Assembly (NCBI GenBank): GCA_051453625.1
Contig: JBOZIK010000001.1
Span: 216,922,450-216,942,666, forward strand
Length of the DNA stretch: 20,217 nt
From: Welwitschia mirabilis
Lineage: Eukaryota; Gnetophyta; Gnetopsida; Welwitschiales
Reading direction: 5' to 3'
Position numbers and translations under genes: made by a program. A model generated the notes under the pieces. It did no database searches, was not told the DNA's origin, and saw only the letters and a program-made list of their open reading frames with translations. Of the stretch, positions 9,600 to 19,070 are shown one piece after another. Within the stretch, counting starts at the first letter, position 1; each line of letters opens with the position of its first letter.

Positions 9600-10060
9600 A
9601 TCTCTTTAGGATAGTTCCAAGCATGAAAGATGATCAACTATAATGTTGTCACGTCATTTCTTATCTCAAATATCTAAATTGAATTCTTGCATAAGTAGGT
9701 ACCAATGCATAATATAAAGATTATCAATTTGTTTAGTTATAAGAAATTTAATGGCTACATGATCCATGTAAATTTGTGTTTTGAAACCTATAGGTAATTC
9801 TTGGATTTATCAAGTGCTATCACAATTGCCAATAATTTTTTTTAATCATGGTGTAATTACATTGAGCACATGTGGCTTGTGTTTAATATATTAATCTAAG
9901 ACAATGCCAATTATATTATTACTGGCATTGAGAATATTACTAATTAGGTATAGTAATAATATGTATAGTTATGAATTTTTCTTAAAAACCTTAAAAGCTT
10001 ATTTGTAAGCCTTATTTCATATAAAATGTTTATCCTTTTCCAATAGCTCATATAAGGGAT
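9600..10060 (-). pseudogene. RNase H pseudogene
   Basis: This is the RT-linked RNase H that would remove the RNA template. Minus-strand matches run from NASNNIIGIVLDQ at about 9940 (family: DASDYAVGAVLGQ) to YMDHVAIKFLITKQID at about 9770. These lead into MHWYLLMQEFNLDI and IIVDHLSCLE at about 9620. The first catalytic Asp of the DAS motif is Asn. The later Asp of the TDHAALKYL-type motif is kept (MDHVAIKFL), as is the Asp of VADHLSR (VDHLSC). Stops interrupt the middle third. Confidence 0.7.
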
Positions 10061-10139
10061 TTGAAACTTTTTAGAAATCCTTAATGAAGTGTTGATAATA
10101 CCAAGTGCATCCTAGAAAACCTCTTAATGTTTTAAGATT

Positions 10140-10800
10140 AGTTGAATCTAGTAAATCTGTGATTACTTAAATTCTCTTTGGCTTCATAATTATTTCCATT
10201 TATGATGCAATCTAACTTAATCGAATTCCATTTGTTATCATGAAATGGCTTTTCTCCCAACTTAATTTTAAATCTTTTTCGATGCATCATGATATAACTT
10301 TGTGAAGGTGTTTTAAAGATTGATCAAATAGATCACCATATATTAAAAAATCATGCATGAATATTTTAACAAATACTTCCAACATATCATAAAAGATAAA
10401 CATTAGAGCCTATTTAAAGGTAGGGGTTGCATTACATATTTTGAAAAGCATTTTTTGATCGACATACATTGCCAAAGGTAAAGTAAAGGATGTTTTCTGT
10501 TAATCTTCAGGTGCTATGAAAATCTAATTATAACCATTAAACATATCTAAAAAATAATAATATTCATTACTTAAGAGTTTTTCCAAAATCTGATTGATGT
10601 ATGATATAGGAAAATGATCCTTCTTTATTCATTTTTTTGAAATTAATATAAATTTTCCATTTTTTATTTTTCTTTAGTATAAATGTAATTAAACTTACTT
10701 ATTCACTATCTGAGGTAGGATATATTATACCTTTCTTTCACAATTTATGGACTTCTTCCTCAAGTACTTCCTTTAATGTAAGGTTTAGTTGTCAATAAGG
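10140..10800 (-). pseudogene. Reverse transcriptase pseudogene
   Basis: The reverse transcriptase domain is readable almost end to end on the minus strand. It shows KEVLEEEVHKL, GIIYPTSDSE, WKIYINFKKMNKEG, YYFLDMFNGYN, FIAPED, FKICNATPTFK, and KDLKLSWEKSHFMITNGI. The catalytic YMDDF-type box is FMHDF at 10347-10361, so one essential Asp is His. Stops stand where Gln, Arg or Trp are usual (for example after FNGYN and after APED). The finger region is short, with no insertion before the IYINF motif. The FLG..W/F..FIKDF connection to RNase H follows at about 10130-10070. Confidence 0.8.
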
Positions 10801-11389
10801 TTTCCTAACTAGTTTTATAGTTTTTTCTAAGTAGATTTTATGTATTACCAAGGTCAATGAGATTTACTTCTGAAGATCCTTATGAGACTAGGCAAAACTC
10901 CCCTAATTTTTCTTAAGTATCTAAAAAAATTAATTTTCTTATTCTAGGTTTAATTTTATATTAATAATTAGCGATTTAGTTATTTCAATATCTAGGAAGA
11001 TATATTTAAGATTCAACGGTAACTCTTTGAGTTCTAATGTCTCTTAGAATTCATGTTGACTTATGACATCCTAATGGTTTAGAAATCTAAACAACATTAT
11101 TTCTTCCATTTATTTAGCTTCTTACTAACAAGCATTTGAACTTAGGAGATGTTCATGTTCATTTTCCGTTAGTAATTAAATGGGATTCTTAACACAAATG
11201 GCTTTAGCGTCTATATCAATGAATATTAATTCATTCCTATTTTGTCCCTCTTTCTTATGTTTAAAATCATTAAAATTATTTAAGTCTATTTTCAAATTTA
11301 AAAAGGCTGATTGAACTAACCGAGTTAATGAATTACAACATCAACTGTAGTTGACCAAGTTCTACCTAATATAATTTAAAATATTTTCT
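10801..11389 (-). pseudogene. Protease-RT linker of the degenerate element
   Basis: The readable landmark is LELKELPLNLKYIFLD at 10981-11040. In the Athila/Tat branch this motif sits between protease and RT. Farther upstream I read SAFLNLKIDLNNFND, which I do not recognise. Several stops are present. Confidence 0.55.
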
Positions 11390-11575
11390 TCCTAAAATTT
11401 TCAAGATAATAAAATCAATAGGGTATATTTCTTTGTTAACTTGAATTAACATATTTTCAATGACTTCCTTTGGATTTGTAATAGAGCATTATCTAATAAT
11501 AGAGTGATGTTAGTTTAAAAACATTTTGTTAAACCTAAAGTTTTATAAAGGGAGGAAGACATGAAATTTATGCTT
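11390..11575 (-). pseudogene. Aspartic protease pseudogene
   Basis: This would cut the gag-pol polyprotein. The minus strand gives SLYKTLGLTK, matching the helix after the active site in Athila-type proteases, then TNITLLLDNA. After a frameshift come NPKEVIENMLIQVNKE and IYPIDFIIL. The catalytic D-L-G stretch just upstream is not legible. A trace of the ILGR motif follows (KILGRKY). Confidence 0.65.
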
Positions 11576-12689
11576 GTTCTTAAGTATAACAAGGCATGAG
11601 ACATTCATTTCTCACTAATGTTCACTAAAATAGTTAGTAACCTAGGGTAATTATGTTTAGGTAAAACTTTCTCCTTCATCATTTAAGTTGTGTTTCCTAT
11701 TAAATGAACTTGTTGAAGAATGAATTTCCTTTTTTATTTCAAACACGAATCTTAATTATTTGGAGTGAAGAGGGGTATCTTTAATTGCTTGTATGATAGG
11801 TATTTTCAATTCTACTTATTTGAAAGTATGATTTAGATCCTCAGCATCAGATAGATTATCTTTTAATCTTTTTGGGAATAATGGTTGAAGCATTAGATTA
11901 TTTAATTATTCTATAGAAAGAAGAGTAAATGAATTTTTTCCTTATGTGTCTCATATGGTTTAAATTCCTTTGTAGGAATTATCTCTTTGGGTGTCTCTTC
12001 TATGATTGTTTTGGACATTTTTGAAATTTTATTCTTCTTTCTTGATATTTGGCTACTTTTTGGTGCCTTTAATTATTTTCTATTTTGAGTCATAATTGAT
12101 TAGGCTAACTCATGAAGTTTATTAACAAGATTTAGTTCACCATAAAATCCATAATCATTCATTCCATGTCTTACACCATTCCATTAATTAGATTCATCTA
12201 TTATTTTACTCCTTGAGTCATGACTTGTTATGATAAAATTATCTAAATTCAAAATTTCTATTATTACACTAGTATGATCTCATTAAAACTTAATGTCTAT
12301 AAATATTACATAGAAATGATGATATTTGTGAACAACGGGGTATCCTTGCTATTGTGATCTTTAGTGATTTAAGCAATTAACTTGTGAAGGTGAGTTTGAA
12401 GTAGACATAGAAGGTGAAGTGTTTTCTTAAAATACTTCTATCATTTCTCTTACTAAATCAAGTACATATTTCTAGGTTTCATAAGCTTATGATTGATGTT
12501 ATATTTGTTTATAAAGAACAAATAGCTTAGAAGTCCTTATAGTAGTGGAACTAGGATTATGCTAAATTTTAGATATAATGATTTGGGTAGGTTGAGGTAT
12601 TACATTTTAAGGTTCTATAACTAATGTCTGTGATGAGAGAGAGGTTTGAGATGATGGCATAATCATGACATNNNNNNNNNNNNNNNNNN
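11576..12689 (-). other. Gag-protease spacer without clear domains
   Basis: This interval should encode the C-terminal part of gag and the spacer to protease. I see no zinc knuckle and no conserved motif. It contains an 18-N gap at 12672-12689. Confidence 0.45.
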
Positions 12690-13085
12690 TTTCTTTCATA
12701 TTCTTAACTATTATTGCTTGTTCTTGAGCTTAAGTAGCTTTTTTCATTAATCTCATGAACCATCATTTACTATGGTTAACTAAATCCTCCAACATATTGA
12801 ATCCTTCTTTAGGAGTTCTATTCAAAATGCTACCACTTGTTATAAAATCTACATGTTACCTTATATATTTATCTAATCCTTCTATGAATATTTAAAGAAG
12901 TTGATGTTATGGAAATCCATGATGAGAGTTCCTTTGGTATAATCTATATAATCTCTTATATGCTTCTTCATAATCCTCCTTTTTATTTTGTTAAAAACTT
13001 ATTAAGTATTCTATTAGGCTATATAGCTTATCATTTAAAATAAATTCCCTCATGAAGGACTTTTTGAATTCTTCCCATAATCTAA
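12690..13085 (-). pseudogene. Gag core (Retrotrans_gag-type) pseudogene
   Basis: Read on the minus strand from about 13077: WEEFKKSFMREFILNDKLYS, a stop, then NKKEDYEEAYKRLYRLY, NSHHGFP, FIEGLDKYIR, FITSGSILNRTPKEGF and MLEDLVNHSK. This is the capsid domain of Athila/Tat-branch gag, where W.(D/E)(E/D)F...F, the E...A..R/L..L..CPHHGF block, the F..GL turn and the (G/S)G.L..KTP.E motif are conserved. Stops fall where Gln or Trp is expected (for example after NHSK). It is distinct from the chromovirus gag at 1189-2157. Confidence 0.75.
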
Positions 13086-13951
13086 TAGGGTTTTAAAGAA
13101 TCTACTATCAAAAGTTAACTTTATTTTTCAAGGTTATAAAAGTAATTATTTTGGTCTTACTAGTAATTACCAGAGCTAACAAAAACTATCCTATTCTCAA
13201 ATTTGATTAAGTTCATCATTGAATCTTTTTCATTAGTCTCATAAAATGATAATAAGAGTTGCACATTATAAAATTTAACATCTAGTTTTAATGGATATAC
13301 TAATGATCTATCATATATCTATCCATGGGAGAAGTTTAAATCATTCAATGTTTAACTAGATTGAACTAAGTTAGTTACATTAGCCCTTCCTATATTTCCA
13401 AGCTATGATTAATTTATTAAGAGAAATCTAGGTTGGTTCAGTTGAATGGGTTATGAGTTCATATTTGTTCTAGTGACAAACTAGGATTTGAATATGATCC
13501 TTTCAAATATGGGTTTGATAGTATTAGTATAATACAAGAGCCATCCTAGGTTGAACTCTTGTAAATAATTGCATGAGTTTCATTGAAGATGCATTTATTA
13601 GCATGCCTTAATTGGTTTTATTTAAGATTTAATTCTAATTCATAGGTAATATATTATTTTTAAAAGTTACCTTAAGTCTTAATAATGGGAATGTCAGTGT
13701 CAGCATGTAGTATGACATTGCATTTGGAAATAAATTTAGGTTTGATTTGGATTGGATACACTGTTAACATTTGTAATTATATATCTAAGTCTTACATTTT
13801 GATTTTGATTTGGTTGCTAGTAATTTTAGTACTTGTTTTGGATTTTACTAGTCAATTGAGCTACAGATGCATTGAGTTCTTACATTTGCTTTGTGGGTTA
13901 CCATAAAGTTAATGGCATATCTAATTGTTGTTATGATGTTGATTTAATAAT
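13086..13951 (-). pseudogene. Probable gag N-terminal region, heavily decayed
   Basis: This lies upstream of the gag core on the minus strand. A weak resemblance to the Athila/Tat gag N-terminal domain is visible near 13300-13200 (SLVYPLKLDVKFYN, LLSFYETNEKD). Nearer 13880 I read ELNASVAQLTSKIQNKY, which looks like a short coiled coil. Both are broken by stops. The plus-strand 73-codon frame over 13685-13906 is the reverse of this region and has no family resemblance. Confidence 0.35.
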
Positions 13952-14119
13952 TTATTTTTCTTTTCTTTCCCTTTTTGATTTAGGTTTAAAATATTTTATG
14001 ATGTAAGAGGATCTTGCTAGAGGATAGGGTAAGTTTGCATATAATGGATTCTCTCTCATGATGATTTCTTCCACTACTTTTACTAGGATAGTAGAACTAC
14101 TTCTTGATTCTTCACTCAT
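13952..14119 (-). CDS. Small 55-residue open frame, possible gag start
   Basis: An ATG at 14119-14117 opens 55 codons ending at a TAA at 13954-13952. It begins MSEESRSSSTILVKVVEEII and ends in a basic stretch (KPKSKRERKEK). It is unbroken although everything downstream is decayed, but a run this short can survive by chance. Its place, just before the putative gag N-terminus and in the same orientation, suggests the original gag start. I do not recognise the sequence. Confidence 0.3.
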   Translation of the reverse strand: MSEESRSSSTILVKVVEEIIMRENPLYANLPYPLARSSYIIKYFKPKSKRERKEK

Positions 14120-14985
14120 GTTGACTGGAAAGTTGGATAAGTGTAATATTTAGGCAGAAGTAAATTATAGTAGGTTTCCAACTAGTTTAAACTTTGTTTT
14201 AACCAAATATTTCTTAGTAAAACATAATGTTCTACAGCTTATTGTAGTTATAGAAGGTGTATCTTCCAAGTTTAATAGCCTAATTATTACCTCTTTAAAA
14301 ATCTTTAAGTTGGAAAGGATATTTTGGATTTTTTGGTAATATTAGTTAAACTTTTAAATTAGATCAAGGACAAGTAAATTTACTGGAGAAGAATAATTAT
14401 TATTGAGACTTTCTTATTCTTTGGGTTGTTAGGTTTTTTATCTTTTTGTCCTTTATTTTCTATTTGCTGTGAACTTTTAGTTTTAGTTATGATTATTAAG
14501 TAATGTAAACTTTGCAAATTTTCTACTTCAAGGTTGGATATGAAACATTTTAGTAGATTGAAAATTGATGTCCTAATCCACCTAGGTTATTTTCTATCTT
14601 CTTAATTATGCATAAAATCAATAATCTGAAAATATAACTTGTAATTTGCTTATTACAAAGGAAAAAAGTAATTTTCTTAGCATAAAAACTTTAAAAAAAT
14701 TCTTTTTCAAAATTTTAGGAATGAAATATAACTTTTTCCATTATCTTCTTATCAAAAATTCAAATATTTATAGTGGATTTCCAAAAATTTCTTTTTAGAT
14801 TATACTTTTTTAAAGGGTAAATTTTTTCGTTTTAAATAATAATGTAATTCACTTGTAATGTGATTATTTTAAACAAAACTAGGGGATTTATGATACTTAT
14901 CTAAATCTTGACATCTAATGTAGAGCTCCAGTCCTAAGTCTTCTTGCTTTCCTTGTTTTTCTCTATCTTTTACTTAATTAGTTAG
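14120..14985. other. Non-coding A+T-rich stretch
   Basis: This is where the leader and 5' LTR of the minus-strand element should lie. I find no primer-binding site, no TG...CA pair and no similarity to 7522-8213. Nothing else is recognisable. Confidence 0.5.
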
Positions 14986-15018
14986 AATGTTCACAATGTA
15001 CCTCAAAGCAACAAAAGT

Positions 15019-15140
15019 TATAAGAGGGAGAGTGTATGGGTGCATGTATATGTATGTGTGTGGGTGTGGGTGTGGGGGTGTGTGTGTATGTATGTATATG
15101 TGTATATATATGTATGTGTATATAAATGTGTATATATGTA

Positions 15141-15194
<54 letters not shown>

Positions 15195-15229
15195 TGCGCA
15201 TGTGTGTGTGTATGTATATGTGTATATGT
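15019..15229. repeat. Compound TG/TA microsatellite
   Basis: Mixed TATG, TGTATA and GGGTGT units lead into (TG)22 at 15147-15190, then CGCGTGCGCA, then more TG and TATG. Positions 15126-15229 alternate pyrimidine and purine without a break. The open frames reported across it on both strands (poly-His-Thr or poly-Cys-Val) are by-products of the repeat. Confidence 0.95.
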
Positions 15230-15239
15230 TCTAAAGCGA

Positions 15240-15857
15240 AATAACTAATTCTAAAATTTTACTTGGAGATAAATGATCACTATAAATTGAATGCTGAAAA
15301 AATTAAACAAATTAATCAAAGTGATTAAAATCTTAACTTAATTGAAAAAAATTGACTGTAAAGACAAACTTATCATAACATGAGATATACAATAAATAAC
15401 TANNNNNNNNNNNNNNNNNNNNNNNNNNNNNNNAAATTGCAATTTTATGCAATAGATTATAATACATCAAAGGCTCAATTATGTCACTACATAATGAATA
15501 ATGAACATCCTATGGTAGAACTTATTACATGGCAATATAGAATAAAACTCTAATGTCATACTATGTAAGAATTAATATTTCTCAAATCAAAGATTCATAG
15601 GGAAAGAAAATTCTTCTTTCAAAGAATCAAACTTAATATCTAATAAATTAGAAATCTAGGTATCATCTTCACTCTTTTCTTAACTAAAATAAATGAAGTG
15701 ATAATTGTTTAGTAATATGCTATGATGGATTAAATAACATTATTATAATATATTCTTATTACATATAGCTAACTTGGTTTTACAGGACAATTATTCCAAT
15801 ACAAGAATAGTGGAAGCCTTGCTATAAAAAGAAAAATGGTTGTAACAATTAAACAAT
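15240..15857. other. Non-coding stretch with 31-N gap
   Basis: I see no gene or element domain. There are 31 N at 15403-15433. The minus-strand 91-codon frame at 15769-16044 has no resemblance to any family I know and overlaps the probable LTR. Confidence 0.5.
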
Positions 15858-16327
15858 TGACATAAAAGAAGTAACCACTTAATAATGCAAGGAAACCATT
15901 AGAAAGATAGGGATAGGTGGTACAAAAAGGAAATAACAAATTACTTATGTTGTACCTACAAATATGCAGTGTGAAGGAGACAAAGGGATCCTTTTGGCAA
16001 CTTGGAGAATAGATGGAAAGTGCATGTAAGGCAAAGAAGATCAAATTGAAAGGACTAAAAAGTGATTTCCTAGCTACTAAAACTATTGTGGAAATACAAA
16101 AAATTACTTGCTTCTATATGTTCTAAATAGTAATATAAGTTTGTATTCTAAAAAGAATCTTTTGTTACTATGTATGTAATTTGAAAAAGTTACATGCTAT
16201 TATTTTCTTACTTTTAATATTAATCTTAGCTAAAGTTAATATTGAGATAATGTATTAGTTAGAAATAATTGATACACATGATCTAGCTATGTTTTTCCTA
16301 TTTTATTTATTTTCATTCCTCATTTCC

Positions 16328-16335
16328 TATAAATA
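16328..16335 (+). promoter_or_regulatory. LTR TATA box
   Basis: TATAAATA lies about 80 bp upstream of the first AATAAA and about 360 bp before the LTR end. This is the expected layout for U3-R. Transcription would begin near 16360. Confidence 0.6.
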
Positions 16336-16348
16336 TTGTTCATAGTAG

Positions 16349-16511
16349 AGTAACTATCAGAACATTATTTTGCTAGGAATAATCATTCTTGACAAAGAAT
16401 GTATCTTGATTCAATAAAAGAAGTCTTAAAGTAATTATCAAAACACCATTTTTCCAAGAATAATCATTCTTGACAAAGAATGTACTATGGTTTAATAAAG
16501 AGAGTTTTTAT
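16349..16511 (+). repeat. 81-bp tandem duplication of the R/polyadenylation region
   Basis: Copies at 16349-16429 and 16430-16511 share AATAATCATTCTTGACAAAG and an AATAAA signal each (16413-16418 and 16494-16499). Both are offset by exactly 81 bp, with scattered substitutions. The divergence suggests an old duplication within the LTR. Confidence 0.85.
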
Positions 16512-16695
16512 TTAAGTTAAAAGCATGAAAAAGTAAACTCCATATAAAAATTGCTAATGGTTAAATTCTATGTGTGGTAATATAGTTTTCATTATTTTCT
16601 AATATTTTGTAATATAAATTTGTTTTTCTTAAGTATGTTGTTGAAATTAATTAGCTATTTTATGACATTTCTAGTTATGTTATAAGTTGTCATTT

Positions 16696-16712
16696 TGGTG
16701 CTAGAAGAAGGA
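16696..16712 (+). promoter_or_regulatory. Primer-binding site
   Basis: TGGTGCTAGAAGAAGGA begins with TGG (pairing with the tRNA CCA end) a few bases after the LTR end CA at 16691-16692. It looks like a mutated TGGCGCTAGAAGGAGG-type site. The tRNA is not identified. Confidence 0.5.
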
Positions 16713-16795
16713 CACTTCTAGTCTTTTAACCAAAACAAAAAAGATCCTTTTGAGAAAAGATAACCAAGGAAGATGAAGTGGTGAGAAGGGACGAT

Positions 16796-18047
16796 ATGTC
16801 TAGAACCATGAAAAATATAAGTTGGATGAAATAACTAGTGATGTAGTAAGAATTGAGGTTGATCCATGTGAATTCATGAAGGATATGAAAACACTTAAGA
16901 AAAGTCAAGGAGAATTATAGTGTAAAATAGACCTATTGATACAAGCTCAAATAGGAGAAAAAACCTACAAAGGCCAAAAGGTTTTTAATAGGATGAAGAA
17001 GAGGTAGTTGACTCTTATCCTATGAGCATTGATTATTATACATCTTACACATCTAATCCTATAGATCTTTCAGTCTTGGAAACTGCTGACAAAATAAGAA
17101 ATATAAACACTACTAATATTTCCACTTTTGAAAGGAAAAAAAATAAAAAAACATATGCTTCATCCAAATATTTTTTATTCTTTGTGAAAGGACAACTACT
17201 TGAAAACTAACTCAGATTTCTTAATACATTTTCCTTTTTCCTTAAAGTGAGATGCCTAGTTATGGTTTCAAAGGTTTTAAAATTATACTTTTAAAACCCG
17301 AGACCTAAGATCATTATTTTCTAGCAAATATCAACCTATCCAAGTCATTAAACATTTGAAAGATCAAATTTTGAATGTTAAATAAAATGAATATGAGAAA
17401 TTTGATGAATTCATGAATAGATACTAAGTTATGCTAGCAAGATGTCCTAATCATGGAATAACTCTTAGAGAATGAATGAGAGGTTTATTAAGAGGTTTAT
17501 GGAATAACTCTTTAGAAAAGGTAGATATACTCCATGGGAAAAGAATCAGGAATGGTAATACCCAAGAGATTAAAACAAGTATTAGATAAANNNNNNNNNN
17601 NNNNNNNNNNNNNNNNNNNNNNNNNNNNNNNNNNNNNNNNNNNNNNNNNNNNNNNNNNNNNNNNNNNNNNNNNNNNNNNNNNNNNNNNNNCTTTAGAAAA
17701 GGTAGATATACTCCATGGGGAAAGAATCAGGAATGGTAATACCCAAGAGATTAAAACAAGTATTAGATAAATTATATAAAATACATCATGGGTAAACTCA
17801 AAATGAAGAAAAAGGAAAGAGGAAGGTTAATGAAGTTATGATAGAAAAAGAAATAGAAACAAAGCATGCAAGCATGCTAAAAGAGACTGTTAAGAGAATA
17901 GAAGTTCTAACAAAGGAGATTAATAGATTAAAACAAGAAGGAGAAGTCAAAACTTGTGAATATTATAATGAGAAGAATCATTACCCTAAAGAATGTCCAT
18001 GGATGGTAGGTTTTGTGGAATGGTTAGATTTTAATAGAATTAATTAA
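16796..18047 (+). pseudogene. Gag pseudogene with coiled coil and degenerate zinc knuckle
   Basis: The N-terminal part reads FMKDMKTLKKSQGEL, a stop, then CKIDLLIQAQ, a likely coiled coil. After a frameshift it is open at 17022-17210. The capsid core (17365-17771) shows FDEFMNRY, CPNHGITLRE, LLRGLWNNSLEKVD, then NTQEIKTSIR, typical of Retrotrans_gag. An 81-bp repeat around 100 N lies inside it. The 69-codon open piece at 17838-18047 holds a heptad-like stretch (LKETVKRIEVLTKEINRL) and a knuckle CEYYNEKNHYPKEC. In that knuckle the second Cys of the usual C..C....H....C is Tyr and the Gly before His is Asn, so zinc binding is probably lost. The start codon is a guess. Confidence 0.65.
17510..17771. 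repeat. 81-bp repeat flanking a 100-N gap
   Basis: Positions 17510-17590 and 17691-17771 differ by one substitution and flank exactly 100 N. Collapsing one copy restores a single gag core, so the gap is probably artefactual. Confidence 0.85.
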
Positions 18048-18729
18048 AATTCTAACAATACTCCTCAAATTAAGAAGAGGCCTTTTCCTAACTAAACCCG
18101 GGAATGGGAAAATAAGAAAGAAACTCCATTGTAGAGATTTGTGCAATCTAAGAGACAATAACAATATGATTATTTTAAGGACTAGAGAAATTAAGAAGGA
18201 AAATCTAGTCATAATTCATAACTAGATAAGGGGAATAAATCTAAAGAACCTATTATACCAACATAACCTTAACTAAATCTAAGAAAAGCTAGTTCAAAAG
18301 TTATTAAAACCAGGTTAGGGAGAAGTCATCATTCTAATTCATCTTCTAAAAAGAAAAACAAAACTAGAAAAAATGGAGAGTAATTAAAAATAGTTCAACT
18401 AAAGGAGGAATGGATGATCCCTTATCATTTCTAATGAGAAGTAAGAAGATAAGGAATTTTCAAAGAAAGGAGAAAAAGATGTAGAATATATTAACAAACA
18501 TCTAGAAGATACTTTAGTTACATTACCTCTAATAAAGATGTTGAAAGACATTACCTTATACTGAAAGCAAATGAAGAAGTTGTGTATTAAATAGGAGAGC
18601 AAGAAAAAGAAAGAAAAAATTAATGAGAAACAATCAATAATAGAATCAACTAAAATAAATCAATTATCTTAGGTCTTTATTCAAGCTCTATAAAGAAATC
18701 AAATTGAGAACTATAATGATCCTAGAATG
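18048..18729 (+). other. Gag-protease spacer
   Basis: This interval lies between the zinc knuckle and protease. It is lysine/serine-rich and broken by many stops, with no domain that I recognise. The minus-strand frames at 18024-18212 and 18399-18602 are antisense shadows. Confidence 0.5.
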
Positions 18730-19070
18730 CCAGTAGTAGATATAGTTATTAAAGGTGCCTATAAAATAGAAGATTTAGTGGATTTATAGGTTAGTATTAA
18801 TGTCACTTCCTATAATATATTCAAACAACTTGGAATTTCATAGTTAACTCCATATAATGGATAAGTTTACATGGTGGCTGGCTCTATAGTAAAACCATAT
18901 GGCATAATGGAAATACATTAATAGAACTATAGGATTTAGATATATAGTGAATTTAGTTACAATGAAGATAAGGGAAAATACACATGCCATTATCCTAGGG
19001 ATGCCTTAGATGACAACAATCAATGCAACTATTTATTCTAGAAAGGGAGTAATGGAGATTAGTTTAAGAA
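18730..19070 (+). pseudogene. Aspartic protease pseudogene
   Basis: It reads PVVDIVIKGAYKIEDLVDL, then a stop, VSINVTSYNIFKQLGI, LTPYNG and MVAGSIVKPYGIME. After a +1 frameshift near 18920 come VNLVTMKIRENTHAIILGMP and TTINATIYSRKGVMEIS. The order matches plant Ty3/Gypsy retropepsin: D-L/S-G-A-S-x-N active site, flap, then ILGRPFL-type motif. The active site reads D-L-stop-V-S-I-N, so the essential Gly codon is now TAG. It is catalytically dead. Confidence 0.75.

Larger units (their letters stand above)
8214..14119 (-). mobile_element. Degenerate non-chromovirus (Athila/Tat-branch) Ty3/Gypsy retrotransposon
   Basis: Minus-strand remnants occur in the Ty3/Gypsy order: gag (core 13085-12690), protease (11575-11390), RT (10800-10140), RNase H (10060-9600), and integrase with its C-terminal module (9340-8215). 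Each was recognised by reading the three minus frames. Stops and frameshifts occur throughout, so no long ORF survives. The integrase tail ending in a VNG-stop-QLKI motif, and the linker LELKELPLNLKYIFLD before RT, resemble the Athila/Tat branch. However, RT lacks the roughly 20-residue insertion I associate with classical Athila. No LTRs, primer site or polypurine tract were located. Confidence 0.75.
15858..16692 (+). repeat. 5' LTR (right end supported, left end tentative)
   Basis: The right end at 16692 is supported by TTGTCA followed by two T and then the primer-binding site. The left end is a guess: TGACA at 15858 is the nearest inverted match to the terminal TGTCA, and gives an 835-bp LTR. 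The other LTR is outside the window, so the left end is not confirmed. Confidence 0.45.

Noticed and set aside
13685-13906. 73-codon plus-strand frame with a hydrophobic stretch
   Set aside because: It is opposite the decayed gag N-terminal region, in low-complexity A+T-rich DNA, and has no family resemblance.
15058-15080. Possible G-quadruplex (GGG runs)
   Set aside because: Only three runs of three or more G are present, so the usual four-run pattern is not met.
14974-15244. Open frames on both strands giving His/Thr- or Cys/Val-rich repeats
   Set aside because: They are produced by the TG/TA microsatellite.
15769-16044. 91-codon minus-strand frame, membrane-like
   Set aside because: The hydrophobic bias comes from T-rich sequence. 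It overlaps the probable LTR and has no recognised motif.
16726-16908. 60-codon minus-strand frame
   Set aside because: It is antisense to the leader and gag N-terminus of the plus-strand element.
18024-18602. Minus-strand frames of 62 and 67 codons
   Set aside because: They are shadows of the gag-protease spacer.
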